From JACDEA01 sp963742585 (GTDB lineage: Bacteria; Actinomycetota; Acidimicrobiia; Acidimicrobiales; JACDEA01): 64,000 nucleotides of DNA. Position 1 is the stretch's first letter. Every line of letters begins with the position of its first letter. A program made the translations under genes and the position numbers. The stretch is from positions 744,001-808,000 of the forward strand of contig CAVUMI010000009.1 of assembly GCA_963742585.1 (NCBI GenBank), written 5' to 3'. Shown here one piece after another: positions 1-10,221 of the stretch. The notes beneath the pieces were generated by a model. The model was not told the origin of the DNA. It made no database searches and was given only the letters and a program-made list of their open reading frames with translations.

Positions 1-78
1 AGCCCGATGCCGGTCGAGCGCCCATCATTCCCGCGTCGCGTAGCGTGGCGCCAGCATTGTGACCTTCGGGGGTACCGA

Positions 79-1134
79 ATGAAGGTAGGAGTTCTGACCG
101 GGGGCGGCGATTGCCCGGGCTTGAACGCCGTCATCCGCGCCGTCGTCCGCAAGGGCGAACGGGTCTACGGCGACGAGCTGATCGGCTTCCGCGACGGCTG
201 GAAGGGCCCGATCGAAGGACTCACGATGGCGCTCGACGTGGAGCGCTGCCGGGGGATCCTCCCGCGCGGCGGCACGATCCTCGGCTCGTCGCGGACCAAC
301 CCCTACAAGGTCGAGGGCGGGGTCGATCACGTCAAGGCCACGCTGGCCGAGCTCGGGCATCGATGCCCTGGTCGCCATCGGTGGCGAGGACACGCTCGGC
401 GTGGCCCACAAGCTGACCGGTCGAAGGCGTGCCGGTGGTCGGCGTGCCCAAGACGATCGACAACGACCTGTCGGCAACCGAGGTCACGTTCGGGTTCCAC
501 ACCGCGGTGCAGGTGGCCGTTGACGCCATCGACCGCCTCCACACGACCGCGGAATCGCACGACCGGGTGCTCGTCTGCGAGGTCATGGGCCGGCACGCCG
601 GTTGGATTGCGACATACGCCGGGCATCGCCGGCGGCGCGGCGGAGGTGCTCGTCCCCGAGATCGAGTTCGACATCGACGAGGTGTGCAACTTTCTCAAGC
701 GCCGGCACGAGAAGGGTCGCTATGCCTCGATCGTCGTGGTGGCCGAAGGGGCCCAGCCCAAGGTCGCGCCGAAGGCGCGCCAGGGGCAGAGCCGAATGGT
801 CCTGCAGTCGGGCGAGGTCGACGCCTTCGGGCACGTGCGGCTGGGCGGCATCGGCACGCTTCTCGCCGAAGAGATCGAGAAGCGCACCGGCTTCGAGACC
901 CGAGTCACCGTGCTCGGTCACATCCAACGCGGCGGGACGCCGACCGCATTCGACCGCGTGCTGGCTACCCGGTTCGGCGTGGCCGCCATCGACGCCGTCC
1001 ACGACGGCGCCTTCGGCGAGATGGTGGCGCTCCAATCCGGCCGCATCGTCCGGGTGCCACTGGCCGAAGCGGTGGGCGAGCTCAAGACCGTCGACCGCGA
1101 ACTAGTCGAGGTCGCCGAGGTCTTCTTCGGCTGA
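79..1134 (+). CDS. pfkA: 6-phosphofructokinase, probably PPi-dependent
   Basis: Phosphorylates fructose 6-phosphate to fructose 1,6-bisphosphate in glycolysis. The ATG at 79 leads straight into the glycine-rich loop GGGDCPGLNAVIR; PKTIDND, GRHAGW and GHIQRGG follow in family order. The donor-specificity positions read GGED (Asp where ATP enzymes have Gly104, E. coli numbering) and PKT (Lys at position 124). This pair is known from PPi-dependent actinobacterial enzymes, so pyrophosphate is the likely donor (inference). The frame breaks three times, each healed by dropping one G: near 355-357, 419-421 and 621-623. Length and motifs are otherwise complete, so these look like sequence errors. It converges on the next gene, with the two stops almost touching. 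Confidence 0.9.
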   Translation: MKVGVLTGGGDCPGLNAVIRAVVRKGERVYGDELIGFRDGWKGPIEGLTMALDVERCRGILPRGGTILGSSRTNPYKVEGGVDHVKATLAELGHRCPGRHRWRGHARRGPQADRSKACRWSACPRRSTTTCRQPRSRSGSTPRCRWPLTPSTASTRPRNRTTGCSSARSWAGTPVGLRHTPGIAGGAAEVLVPEIEFDIDEVCNFLKRRHEKGRYASIVVVAEGAQPKVAPKARQGQSRMVLQSGEVDAFGHVRLGGIGTLLAEEIEKRTGFETRVTVLGHIQRGGTPTAFDRVLATRFGVAAIDAVHDGAFGEMVALQSGRIVRVPLAEAVGELKTVDRELVEVAEVFFG

Positions 1135-1135
1135 C

Positions 1136-1898
1136 TCAGCGCAGGCCGCGGGCGAGAAGGTCCTTGAACGCCTCGGCCAGCTGCGGGACTACCGCCACGG
1201 TCGTGACCGTGCGATCTCGCCCACCCAAGCGCCGGCTTCGGCGGCAACCAGGCCGCCGGCGGCGACATCCCAAGGTTGCAGCGTCGCCTCGTAGAAGCCG
1301 TCGAGCCGACCGGCGCCGACCCAACAGAGGTCGAGTGCGGCCGAACCGGCCCGGCGCACGTCACGGACCGACCCGATGAGCGCGGCCAGCAGTGCACGCC
1401 TGCTGCACGCGAACCTCGGCGGCGTAGCCGAACCCGGTACCGATCAGGGCGGTGGCGAGGGTGGTCGGCGCCGGCCACCTTGAGAGGCGCATCGTTGCAA
1501 AACGCGCCGCCGCCGCGGATTGCGGTGAACGTCTCGCCGTGCACCACGTCGTGAACGACACCCACGGCGATCACGCCGTCGATTTCGGCGGCGATGGACA
1601 CGGAGTACGCCGGGATACCGGTAGATGAAGTTGGTCGTCCCATCGAGCGGGTCGATGATCCAGCGGACGCCCGATGTGCCGGTGTCGCGTCGAGCCCTCC
1701 TCCGCCGAGCAGCGCGTCGTCGGGACGAGCGGCACTTAGCTTGGCGACGATCAACGCTTCGCTGGCCCGGTCGACCTCGGTCACCATGTCGGTCAGTGTC
1801 GATTTCGTCTGGACGTGCGCGGCGACTGCGTCCGCGATCAGCGCCGCTGCGGCGGTCGCCGTGTCGACCGCGAGGGCCAGCAGGGTCGTTTCCAACAC
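1136..1898 (-). CDS. inositol monophosphatase family phosphatase
   Basis: Mg-dependent sugar/inositol phosphate phosphatase of the IMPase superfamily; the substrate could be inositol phosphate, histidinol phosphate or another sugar phosphate. It starts at GTG 1898. Metal-site motifs are readable in pieces: a GEEG-type acid pair near 1700-1706 once one inserted G is removed, then WIIDPLDGTTNF, the hallmark DPLDGT loop, and a late W-D-AAG segment. At least five frame changes cut the gene, so no single frame covers it. Its 5' end lies about 20 bases from the divergent threonine aldolase. In actinobacteria such enzymes can feed inositol for phosphatidylinositol and mycothiol; mshD at the end of this window fits that but does not prove it. 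Confidence 0.75.
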
Positions 1899-1918
1899 GG
1901 CAGTAGCGTAAAGGGGCG

Positions 1919-2950
1919 ATGCCCGAGGGTTTTGTCGACCTGCGTTCTGACACCGTTACGCAACCGACCGCCGAGATGCGCCGCGCCATGGCCGCGGCCG
2001 AGGTCGGCGACGACGTGTACGGCGAGGATCCCACCGTCAACGCGCTGCAGGAGGAGTTCGCCGAACGCGCGTCGGCAAGCCGGTGGCGCTGTTCGTCCCG
2101 TCGGGCACGATGGGAAACCAGACTCGCGCTGCGGCTGCTCGCCGCACCAGGAACCTGGGTGTTGGCCGGCAGCGCGCCAACACGTAGTCATCTACGAGAG
2201 CGGCGCCGGCGCGATGAACGCCGGCGTCCAGTTCCATGAGCTGCCCGATGACGACGGCATGCTCCGCCCTGACCGACGTGGTGACCGCCGTCGCCGCGGT
2301 CGACTACCACCAGCCTTCGGTCGGCGCGGTGTGTATCGAGAACACCCACATGCCCGCCGACGGCGCAGCCGTGGCCGCTCGATCAGCCTGGACGCGGTTG
2401 CCGCCGCAGCCGGCGATGTGCCGATCCACATGGACGGTGCGCGGCTGTTCCACGCGGTAGTGGCCACCGGGATGTGACCGCGGCCGATTACGCGGCGCGA
2501 GCCACCACGGTGATGTGTTGCTTGTCGAAGGGTCTGTGCGCGCCAGTGGGATCGGTGCTGGCCGGCCCCGCCGAAGTGATGGCCGCGTGCCCGGCTGGCG
2601 CGGCAGCGGCTCGGCGGCGGCATGCGCCAGGCTGGCGTGATCGCCGCTGCCGGTTTGGTGGCCCTACGAACGATGACCGAGCGCTGGCCGAGGACCACGA
2701 ACGGGCGCGCCGGTTGGCGGACGCCGTCGCCGAGCGATTCCCTGACTGGCGGGTGCGATCCCGATCGGGTGCGAACGAACATCGTCACGTTCCGGCACCC
2801 GCATCCGGCGTCCTTGCTCGCCCACCTGCGCGCCGAGGGCGTTCTCTCCGGAACCATCGCGCCCGGCGTGATCCGTTTCGTGACCCATCACGATGTCGAC
2901 GACGCCGGCGTCGAGCGGGCCGCCAAGGCGCTGGCTTCGTCTCGTCATAG
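1919..2950 (+). CDS. ltaE: low-specificity L-threonine aldolase
   Basis: PLP enzyme that splits L-threonine or allo-threonine into glycine and acetaldehyde. The N terminus carries the family signature DLRSDTVTQPT followed by VGDDVYGEDPTVNALQ. FVPSGTMGNQT (PLP phosphate cup), ENTHM, HMDGARL (aspartate contacting the pyridine nitrogen) and CLSKGLCAPVGS, whose lysine would form the Schiff base, all occur in order across different frames. At least five indels interrupt it, for example near 2072, 2262 and 2600-2620, and they look like sequencing errors. The ATG at 1919 directly precedes the conserved signature. The exact C terminus is uncertain because the frame changes again close to the stop. 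Confidence 0.85.
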
Positions 2951-2982
2951 TCCGCCCGCCGGTATCGGTACGATCCCTCCCG

Positions 2983-3711
2983 ATGCCCGAGCTTGTTGCT
3001 GCCGTGCCCGCTCGCGCGCTCGCGGTGTACGCCCATCCCGACGACGCCGAAGTGTCGTGCGGCGGCACGCTCGCGCGCTGGGCTGGCGCCGGTGCGCACG
3101 GTGGAAGTCGTCGTCTGCACACGTGGTGACAAGGGGTCCTCAGATCCCAGCGTGTCGCCCGGCGCGTTGGCGAAGCGGCGCCGGCATCGAAGTCGAAGCG
3201 GCCGGTCGCCTGCTTGGCGTCCACCAGCACCATTTCCTCGATCGGCCCGACGGCGAGGTCGAGAACTCGCCCGACAGTGCGTCGCTGAGCTGGTCGCACT
3301 GGTGCAGGATGCTGAAGCCCGACGTCGTGGTGTGTCCCGATCCCGAGGCGGTGTTCTTCGGGCAGAGCTACTTCAATCACCGCGACCACCGGATTGTGGG
3401 CTGGGCCACGCTCGATGCGGTTGCGCCCGCCGCCGCCAACCCGCACTACTTCCCGACGGCCGGGCCGGCGCATCAGGTCGAGTGCGTCTACCTGTCAGGG
3501 ACGCTGGCGCCGGACGTCTGGGTCGACATCTCGGCGACGGTCGACGACAAGGCCGAGGCCCTGCTGTGCCACCAGAGCCAGCTGGGCGAGACCGGCGAGT
3601 GGCTGCGCACCGCGGTTCGCGAGCGGGCCGAGGAGGCGGGCCGGGCCGCGGGTGTGGCCTATGCCGAGGGGTTCCGGAGGCTGTCGTTGGGCGGTTCGTC
3701 GCCGAGTCTGA
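2983..3711 (+). CDS. PIG-L/LmbE family deacetylase
   Basis: Zinc-dependent N-acetylglucosaminyl-type deacetylase fold. The ATG at 2983 gives MPELVAAVPARALAVYAHPDDAE, with the AHPDDAE motif supplying the first zinc ligands; NHRDHR around 3378-3395 supplies the later histidine. The family includes MshB and Mca of mycothiol metabolism as well as antibiotic and glycan deacetylases; nothing here assigns the substrate. Frame breaks lie near 3090 and 3180-3190 and possibly near the end: no stop occurs in the main frame where homologues end, so the 3' boundary given is approximate. The gene converges with, and apparently overlaps, a small minus-strand membrane protein. Confidence 0.75.
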
Positions 3712-3988
3712 GCGGCTGCGTCGGTCTGGATCCGGCGCCATTCGCCCATGGCTCGCAGCGCCAGGACCGCCACCACCGCGACGCCGACCGCGGCGATCGC
3801 GCCGCCGACCAGCGCGCCGACTCCCGATGCCGTGCCGCAGTCACCGGTGCATTGGAGGTCGGCAAAGGACCAACCGATCAGGCCGCCAGCGAGGCCGGCC
3901 ACGACGATCGCCACGAAGGCCAGAAGCGCGGGCCCGGGCAGACGGCAACGCGGACAGCTTCGGTTCGGAGCCGGGCACGCCGGGCATG
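3659..3988 (-). CDS. small membrane protein with N-terminal zinc ribbon (hypothetical)
   Basis: No family recognised. Reading from the ATG at 3988 with one frame correction gives a cysteine-rich start with CPAC and CPRC pairs, suggesting a zinc ribbon. A hydrophobic helix (LLAFVAIVVAGLAGGLIG), a short loop with two cysteines, and a second helix (VGALVGGAIAAVGVAVVAVLA) follow, then a basic tail. Two helices plus a zinc ribbon resemble small actinobacterial membrane proteins of unknown role. The C-terminal boundary is unsure: the open frame runs into the convergent deacetylase, and the stop at 3659 needs another frame change. It is included because the helix-loop-helix pattern is too regular to be a shadow frame. 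Confidence 0.4.
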
Positions 3989-4030
3989 GTACGGCTCATG
4001 CCGAGGCCCAACGTGCCGATAGAAGGTCCG

Positions 4031-4791
4031 ATGAGTCTCGCCCAGCGCCCGTGGCGAGAACCGGAGCCGGCGTCGGCGCGTCCTCGTCGTGGTACCGACC
4101 TACCAGGAGGCGGCCAACATCGAGGCGGTGCTGTGGCGCGTCCACCGCGCCGTTCCCGACCGCCACCGTGCTGGTGGTCGACGACGCCAGTCCCGACGGC
4201 ACTGCGGCGGTGGCCGAGGCAGCCGGCGCCGTCCTCGGCAACGTCGAGCTTGCTTCGGCGGCCGGGCAAGGCCGGCCTCGGCGCCGCCTACCGCGGCCGG
4301 ATTCCGGTGGGGGCTGGACCACGGTTTCGACGTATTGGTCGAGATGGACGCTGACCTATCCCACGATCCCGCGGCGCTGCCCGAGCTCCTCGCGGCGCTC
4401 GATGCGGGCGCGGACCTCAGCATCGGCTCGCGTTACATCCCGGGCGGCGTGATCCCGAACTGGTCGCTCGGTCGCCGACTGCTGTCGCGGTGGGGCAACC
4501 GCTACACCGGCGTCATGCTCGGCATGGCCGTTTCCGATGCCACGTCCGGGTTCCGGGCCTACCGGGCTGACGTGTTGCGGTCGGTCGACCTCGACACGGT
4601 GCGGGCCGACGGGTACGGCTTTCAGATCGAGATGGCCTACCGCGTCGCGCAGACCGGCAGCGTCATCACCGAGGTCCCCATCACGTTCGCCGATCGCGAG
4701 CACGGTCAGTCGAAGATGTCGCGACGCATCGTGTTCGAGGCGCTTGGCGCTCGTCACCCGCTGGGGCGTGCGGAGGCGGCTGACTCGATAA
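4031..4791 (+). CDS. polyprenol monophosphomannose synthase (GT2 family)
   Basis: Family 2 glycosyltransferase of the dolichol/polyprenol-phosphate mannose synthase type. It transfers mannose from GDP-mannose to polyprenyl phosphate on the inner face of the membrane, providing mannose for lipoglycans or protein O-mannosylation. Motifs: VVPTYQEAANIE, VLVVDDASPDGT (nucleotide-sugar binding), VEMDADLSHDP (DAD metal site), the acceptor-loop SIGSRYIPGG, and VSDATSGFRAYR. No C-terminal membrane domain is present, so it is the catalytic-domain-only form. Frames change near 4080, 4161, 4255, 4303 and 4752, each a one-base difference. The start at ATG 4031 is the best fit but lies before the first frame break. 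Confidence 0.8.
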
Positions 4792-4800
4792 CGTCACGCC

Positions 4801-6364
4801 GTGAGCGCGACTGAGGCCTTACCGGACATCCTGACCCTGCACGCCGGCGCCAACCCGGACAAGCCCGCGGTCATCGACGACCGCCCTGGCGCAGGCGCGC
4901 CGATGTCCTGACGTTCGCCGAGCTCAACGCCGCGGCCAACCGGCTCGCCCACGTGTTGCGCGACATCGGTGTCGGCCAGGGCGACAAGGTCGTGTGGTGC
5001 GGGCAGAACTCGGTGGGCGTGGTGACGATGGTGCACGCCGCTCGCAAGGCCGCGGCGACCGCGGTCCCACTCAACTACCGGCTCACGCCCGAGGAAGCGG
5101 CCTACGTCGTCGACAACTCCGACGCGTCGGTGGTCTACGTCGACGCCGAGTTCGCCGTCGCTGATCGAGACGATCCGCGCCTGAGATCCCGAAGGTGCGC
5201 GAAGTCCTCGTCTTCGACGGCGGCGACGCCGACGACCTGTGCGCGGCGGCGTCGGCGGACGAGCTGCCGCCGGTGCCGGCGGGCGCGGCGGCCACCATGA
5301 TCTACACGTCGGGCACCACCGGCCAGCCGAAGGGAGCGGTGCGCCAGACCACGACGGCGATCCCGCGACAGACCGCCGCGTTGCTGCGGCCTCTTCGGCT
5401 ATCCGCCCGACGACGTGTACCTCACGACCGGCCCGCTCTACCACTCGGGTCCCGGCGGGTTCATGGGCGTCGCCCATGCGCTCGGGAACACCGTCGTCAT
5501 CCAGCGCAAGTTCGACGCCGAGGACTGGCTGCGGCTGGTCGACAAGTACAGCGTCACCTCGACGTTCTCGGCGCCGACGCCCATCCGGCTGGTCTGCAAC
5601 CTGCCGGCGGAGGTCAAGGCCCGCTACGACCGCAGCACGCATGCGGATCATGCTGGCCAACGCCGCGCCGTGGTCGTTCGCGCTCAAGCAGGCCTACCTC
5701 GCCGACTTTCCGGCCGAGTCGCTCTGGGAGGTCTACGGCTCGACCGAGTTGGGCGTCGACACGGTGCTCGCTCCGGCCGACCAGCTGCGCAAGCCGGGAT
5801 CGTGCGGGCTGCCGGCGCCCGGCGTCGAGCTGAAGCTGTTCGACGACGACGGCAACGAGGTCACCGAGCCGGGAGTGCCGGGTGAGCTGTTCATCCGCAG
5901 CGCCGGCGTGTTCAACACGTACCACAAGGCCCAGGACAAGTACGAGGAGGACCGGCGCGGCGACTTCCACACCGTGGGCGACGTGGCCTACCGCGACGAC
6001 GAGGGCTACTTCTACATCTGTGATCGCAAGAAGGACATGATCATCAGCGGCGGGATGAACATCTATCCGGCTGAGATCGAGGCGGCGCTCGAGGCGCAAC
6101 CCCGACATCTTCGACGTCGCCGTGTTCGGCATCCCCAGCGAAGAGTGGGGCGAGAGCGTGCACGCGGTAGTCGTGTCCGCGGCCGGGCGCCGACTCTCGA
6201 CGACGCGGGCGGTCATGGCGTACGCCCGCGACCACCTCGCGGGCTACAAGGTGCCGCGGTCGGTGACCTTCATCGACGAACTGCCGCGCACCGGCTCGGG
6301 CAAGATCCTCAAGCGCGTCCTGCGCGAACCGTTCTGGGAAGGCCACGACACCCGCGTGGGTTAG
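4801..6364 (+). CDS. AMP-dependent acyl-CoA synthetase/ligase
   Basis: Activates a carboxylic acid to an acyl-adenylate and then an acyl-CoA. The GTG at 4801 begins a class I adenylate-forming enzyme of about 520 residues. The P-loop-like motif YTSGTTGQPKGA sits near 5300, a YGSTE motif near 5740, GDVAYRDDEGYFYICDRKKD near 5980-6040 (hinge), and GSGKILKR near 6297 holds the C-terminal catalytic lysine. The substrate cannot be told; fatty acids are likely. Frames change at about 4905, 5185, 5395, 5640 and 6100. Nearby P450, acyl-CoA dehydrogenase and MaoC genes suggest lipid catabolism in the genome, but none is adjacent. Confidence 0.85.
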
Positions 6365-6485
6365 CGCCGCGCTAGCCGATGCCGCCGTCGCATGTCCCGC
6401 GTCGAGTGCTGATTGTGGTTGTTGGAATCGGACATTTGCTGCAGGATCACAGCCACAACCGCACACTCGATCGCCGAGCGCCCGG
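6365..6485. other. intergenic, no feature recognised
   Basis: Short stretch between the acyl-CoA synthetase stop and the small minus-strand membrane gene. It is noticeably less GC-rich than its surroundings. I see no start with a plausible protein, no RNA gene and no convincing hairpin followed by a T run. Confidence 0.4.
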
Positions 6486-6689
6486 CTACAAACCGCGACG
6501 TCGCCGCTTTATTCGTTGAGCAAGCGTCTCCGCCGAGTAGCCAATGACAGCACCCACGGGCAACGCGCCAACCGGAGAGCCGAAGGAACGATCGACCAGT
6601 GAGATGACTAGAAATGCAAGCGCCCAGATCGCCGCGCTGCGAACTCGCGCTCGAGTGGCGATGTCCACCTGCCCAGGGTAGCGAGCCAT
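6486..6689 (-). CDS. small hypothetical membrane protein
   Basis: Sixty-seven codons from ATG 6689. After a polar start (MARYPGQVDIATRARVR) comes a hydrophobic helix (AAIWALAFLVISLV), a glycine/proline turn, a second weakly hydrophobic stretch (VGALPVGAVIGYSAE), and a very basic tail ending KRRRRGL. No family recognised. Length, one clear membrane helix and a positive-inside tail are compatible with a genuine small protein, but no strong ribosome site was seen. Its start codon touches the left arm of a 47-nt palindromic repeat, and it lies downstream of the large c-di-GMP gene on the same strand. Confidence 0.4.
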   Translation of the reverse strand: MARYPGQVDIATRARVRSAAIWALAFLVISLVDRSFGSPVGALPVGAVIGYSAETLAQRIKRRRRGL

Positions 6690-6735
6690 TCTCGAGGCAA
6701 TAGCTGTCGGAAACCACCAGCCATTGCCTCGAGAA
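6689..6735. repeat. 47-nt palindromic element, copy 1
   Basis: Arms TTCTCGAGGCAAT and ATTGCCTCGAGAA are perfectly complementary (XhoI-type CTCGAG near each end), with an A opposite C mismatch at arm position 14 and then GCTG/CAGC pairing around a short loop. The same element, also exactly 47 nt, occurs at 58683-58729; the arms are identical and only the central nine bases differ. A related 47-nt palindrome lies at 61008-61054. This copy sits in the intergenic gap after the composite GGDEF gene. Confidence 0.8.
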
Positions 6736-6757
6736 TGCAAGCGGCGCCAGTTCGGAG

Positions 6758-9650
6758 TTAGGCGAAGAGGGGTTCGCGGAAGACGGCGGTCTGGTTGGGG
6801 CCCGCTTCTTTGGCGTCGTGGAGGGCGCGGTCGGCGTTGCGGATCAGCTCACCCAGGCTTCCGGCGGTGGAACTGTCGGCCACGCCGATGCTTACTGTGA
6901 GCGTGTAGTCAAGCCCCTCGGGGGTGAACTCGGCGGCCAGGCTGTTGAGCCGATGTGCCGTTGCCTCGGCGACGTCGACATCGGCGCCGGACAACAGCAC
7001 GACGATCTCGTCACCGCCGTAGCGGCCCACCAGGTCGCGGTCCAGCACGTTGGCGCGGCACAGCGCGGCGACCTGCTGCAGGATCAGGTCTCCGACGGCA
7101 TGGCCTAGCCGGTCGTTCGCGAGCTTGAAATGGTCGACGTCGGCGATCAACGCCGCCATCGACGAGCCGTCTCGTCGACACCTCTCGAACAGCTGCTCAC
7201 CGGCCTCGATGAAGCCCTTCCGGTTGGCGAGGCCAGTCAGGGTATCGGTGTGCTCGAGCGTCGAGAGCTCGGTGGCCAAGCGGAGCTGCTCGCGTAGGCC
7301 GAAGACGTGGCGGGCGGTGACGACGAGAGTGAGCAGCACGGCGGCGATGGCTACACCGCCGATCGGGTACCAGGGCGTGTTGCCGAACGCGACGCTCCCG
7401 AGGAGGAGCGCGGAGAGCGCAACGGTGCCCGAGTGCGGTAGCCACACGATGATCGGGCTTACCGATTCTGCGTGCACGTCGGCAATCGGGCGCGTCGTCA
7501 TGACCGCGCCAAGACTGAGTGCGGCCAGCGCAACGACGGCAGCGCCATCGGCGGAGGGGCCGAGCGCGTCGCTCAGGATCAGGCCGGCCAAGCCGGCCAC
7601 GATCCAGCGCATGGGGGCTTGGTAGGCCGGCCCGACCCCTCGGAGCACGGTGAACGCGAGGGCGATGAACAGGGCAAGGCCGGTGACGGGCGGAACGATG
7701 CCGGCCACCTGCTCGGAGAGTGTCCCTCCGTCCTGCAACAGCGGGCCGATGGCGGCGAGCCAGATCGTCGACGCGGCGGCGACGCCAAGCGCACCGCCGT
7801 CGAGGAGCAGTTGCGCTGCGTTCGCGTCTCGTGCGTTGCTGTCGGACCGGGAACGAGAGCACACCGGCCATGGCGAGCCCGTAGGCGACGACGTGGACGG
7901 CGGGGAAGACCGCTCCGAGACAGCACACCGCCGCGGCCATGGCGAGGAGCCGCATGCCGCGCGCCGCTTGGCCGGAGCCGCGCGCCGCCGATAGTCCGAA
8001 TGCTCCGGCAGCCAACGCGGCCAGCGGCGCGGTCGCCCACGCGCTTTGGCCGCGGAAGACGTAGATCCATGCGAGGCCGGCTGCCACGACCGCCGTTATC
8101 GCTGCAACTGGAATCGGACCCGCCCGGTCGACCGCCCGTCGCACCGCGGCGAGGACCACGCCGATCGGTGTCAGTTTCGGCGCGGGCAGGTCGAGCCCGC
8201 GCACCGCTGGCTCGTCTCGGCTAGCTGACACAAGGGAGGACGGCGGATCTTCTGCCTTGGCGCGGACCGAGTTCACATCGTTGTCCCAGCGCGCCACTTC
8301 GGTAAGGAGCTGCGCAAGCGCCATCGGCTTGCCGAGCCAAAAGCCTTGCGCGTCATCGCACCCGAACTCGAGCAGCGCGGTGTATTGCTCCGCGGTCTCG
8401 ACGCCCTCCGCGACCACCACCATGTCGAGGTTGTGCGCCAGGTCGATGGTTGCCTTGATGACAGCAGCGCTGCCCGCCGACGCGATGTCCGCGACGAAGC
8501 CCTGGTCGATCTTCAGCTCGCGCGCCGGCATTGTGGCGACCCGCGCCAGCGAGGAATAGCCGGTCCCGAAGTCGTCGATCGCGATGGTCACCCCACGGCG
8601 GGCGAGATCGTGGAGTAGCTCGGCGCCGAAGCTGGCGTCGGCCATGAAGGCCGACTCGGTGACCTCGAGCGTCAGGAGCTCAGGCGGGAGGCCGTGGGTG
8701 TCGAGGAGTTCCTCGACGTAGGTCGCCAGCCCCACGTCGCCGAGATCCTGCGGCGACAAGTTCACCGAGACGCTGAGGTTCCAGCCCTCGGCCTGCCAGG
8801 ACGCCGCGTCCTCGACCGCGATGGCGAGAATCCGTCTGGTTAGCGCGCCAACCAGGCCGGCGGCCTCGGCGGCGGGGATGAACGCGCCCGGCCCGAGCAG
8901 GCCGCGCTTGGGGTGCTGCCAGCGCACCAGCGCTTCGGCGCCGACCACCGCACCGTCGGCCAGGCGGATCCGGGGTTGGTACCGCAGGCGCAGTTCGTCA
9001 CCGTCGATGGCCTGGCGTAGATCACCGACAAGGGCGAGCTGTTGCACGCTGGCCGCGTCGGGCTTCGGGTCGTAGACGACCGTGCGCTTCCAACTCGACT
9101 TCGCCCGGCGCAGCGCCAGGTCCACCTTGCCTTGGAGCTCATCCCAGGTGGGTGCCTGGAACGGCCAGCTTCCGGCGGCCACATGGCCCATGAGAGCGAT
9201 CTCGACCGCACCGACCGTGAGGGGTTCCTGCAGGAAGCGGCCGACAGACTCGGCGAGTCGGGCCAGCGCCTCGCGGCCGGAGACGCCGGGAACGACGATG
9301 GCGAATTCGTCGCTGCCCCACCGAGCCGCATAGCCATCAGCGCCGAGGACGCGTACCCGCTGTCCGAGCGCCACCAAGACCTGGTCACCGACCGTCGGCC
9401 CGAAGGCCTCGTTGAGCTCGCTGAAGTGATCGACATCGACCAGGATCAGCGCCGCGGCCTGTTCGGCGGGCCATTCGGCCAGGCGGGCGGCGAGGCCCGA
9501 CCGGTTGAGGAGGCCCGTTAGCTGGTCGATGGACACCGCCCGCTGGCAACGACGGGCGCGCAGCAGGGCGAGCATCGTCCCGAGCGCGCAGATGAGCAGA
9601 AGCAGCCCCATCACGGTCGCGAGGGTCGACGGTGGCAGTCCGGAGGACAT
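6758..9650 (-). CDS. composite c-di-GMP protein: GSDEF - EAL - multi-TM - GGDEI
   Basis: About 960 residues from ATG 9650. Order: one membrane helix (about 10-30); a GGDEF domain with degenerate signature GSDEF (about 135); a complete EAL phosphodiesterase domain with EALVRWQHP, NLSPQ, EVTES, IDDFGTGYSSL and EGVET; about eight hydrophobic helices; and a second GGDEF domain with signature YGGDEI and VSIGVA. Neither GGDEF copy shows an RxxD inhibitory site five residues upstream. One frame change near 7850 separates the helix region into two frames; with it corrected, one protein results. Without correction it would be two genes, an EAL protein and a membrane GGDEF protein. The role would be to make and break c-di-GMP in response to a membrane signal; the ligand is unknown. 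Confidence 0.8.
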
Positions 9651-9726
9651 CACCTTGCGTTCCGTATCGACACATTCGGGCCTGATCTGAGACGGGCCAC
9701 GGCGATCTGGTAAGACAGCGGGCCAA

Positions 9727-10221
9727 GTGCGTTCTTGGGTGGTCGCCAGCGGGATTGTCGAACGGGATGGGCATGTTCTGCTCGTGCACAACCGCCGACG
9801 TGACGGCCGGCTCGACTGGTCGCCGCCTGGCGGCGTGGTCGAGGTCGCCGACGGCGAGGCGGTCGTCGACGGGCTGACCCGCGAGGTCGAGGAGGAAACC
9901 GGGCTACGGGTCACCGCGTGGGAAGGTCCGCTGTACCAGGTGGATGCAGAGGCGATCGACATGGGTTGGCACCTCAGGGTTGAGGTGCATCGTGCGCTCG
10001 AGTTCGAGGGCGACCTGGCCGCCGACGATCCCGATGACATCGTCATCGACGCCCGCTTTTTCCCGGTTGACGCGCTTGACGACCAGGTTGCGTCGATGTG
10101 GTTGCCGACCCACGAGCCACTGCTGGCGTGGCTGGTCGAGCGTTGGACCGAAGCGCGCACCTTTCGCTACCGGGTCGAGGGTGCAGATCGGGCGACGATG
10201 AACATCATCCGGCTGGGGTGA
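9727..10221 (+). CDS. NUDIX hydrolase
   Basis: Hydrolyses nucleoside diphosphate derivatives. The alpha/beta fold starts at GTG 9727. The Nudix helix reads GGVVEV-DGEAVVDGLTREVEEETGL, with the essential REVEEETG core intact and a two-residue-longer spacing before it. The WSPPGG entry to the helix is typical. Substrate not assignable; the size (164 aa) suits a single-domain house-cleaning or ADP-ribose-type enzyme. The stop TGA overlaps the GTG of dinB (GTGA), so the two are probably translated together, hinting at nucleotide-pool cleaning linked to translesion synthesis (inference). Confidence 0.85.
   Translation: MRSWVVASGIVERDGHVLLVHNRRRDGRLDWSPPGGVVEVADGEAVVDGLTREVEEETGLRVTAWEGPLYQVDAEAIDMGWHLRVEVHRALEFEGDLAADDPDDIVIDARFFPVDALDDQVASMWLPTHEPLLAWLVERWTEARTFRYRVEGADRATMNIIRLG

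Noticed and set aside
355..623. Programmed ribosomal frameshifting in pfkA or dcw genes
   Set aside because: Too many sites, no slippery heptamers or downstream structures, and they occur across unrelated genes; sequencing error is simpler.
6361..6717. Alternative minus-strand frame of about 118 codons after the acyl-CoA synthetase
   Set aside because: No hydrophobic or conserved pattern, and it reads through the palindrome; the overlapping 67-codon membrane frame is more protein-like.
9651..10160. Upstream extension of the composite GGDEF/EAL frame
   Set aside because: It lies antisense to the NUDIX gene, has low-complexity Ser/Arg composition, and the domain start fits ATG 9650.
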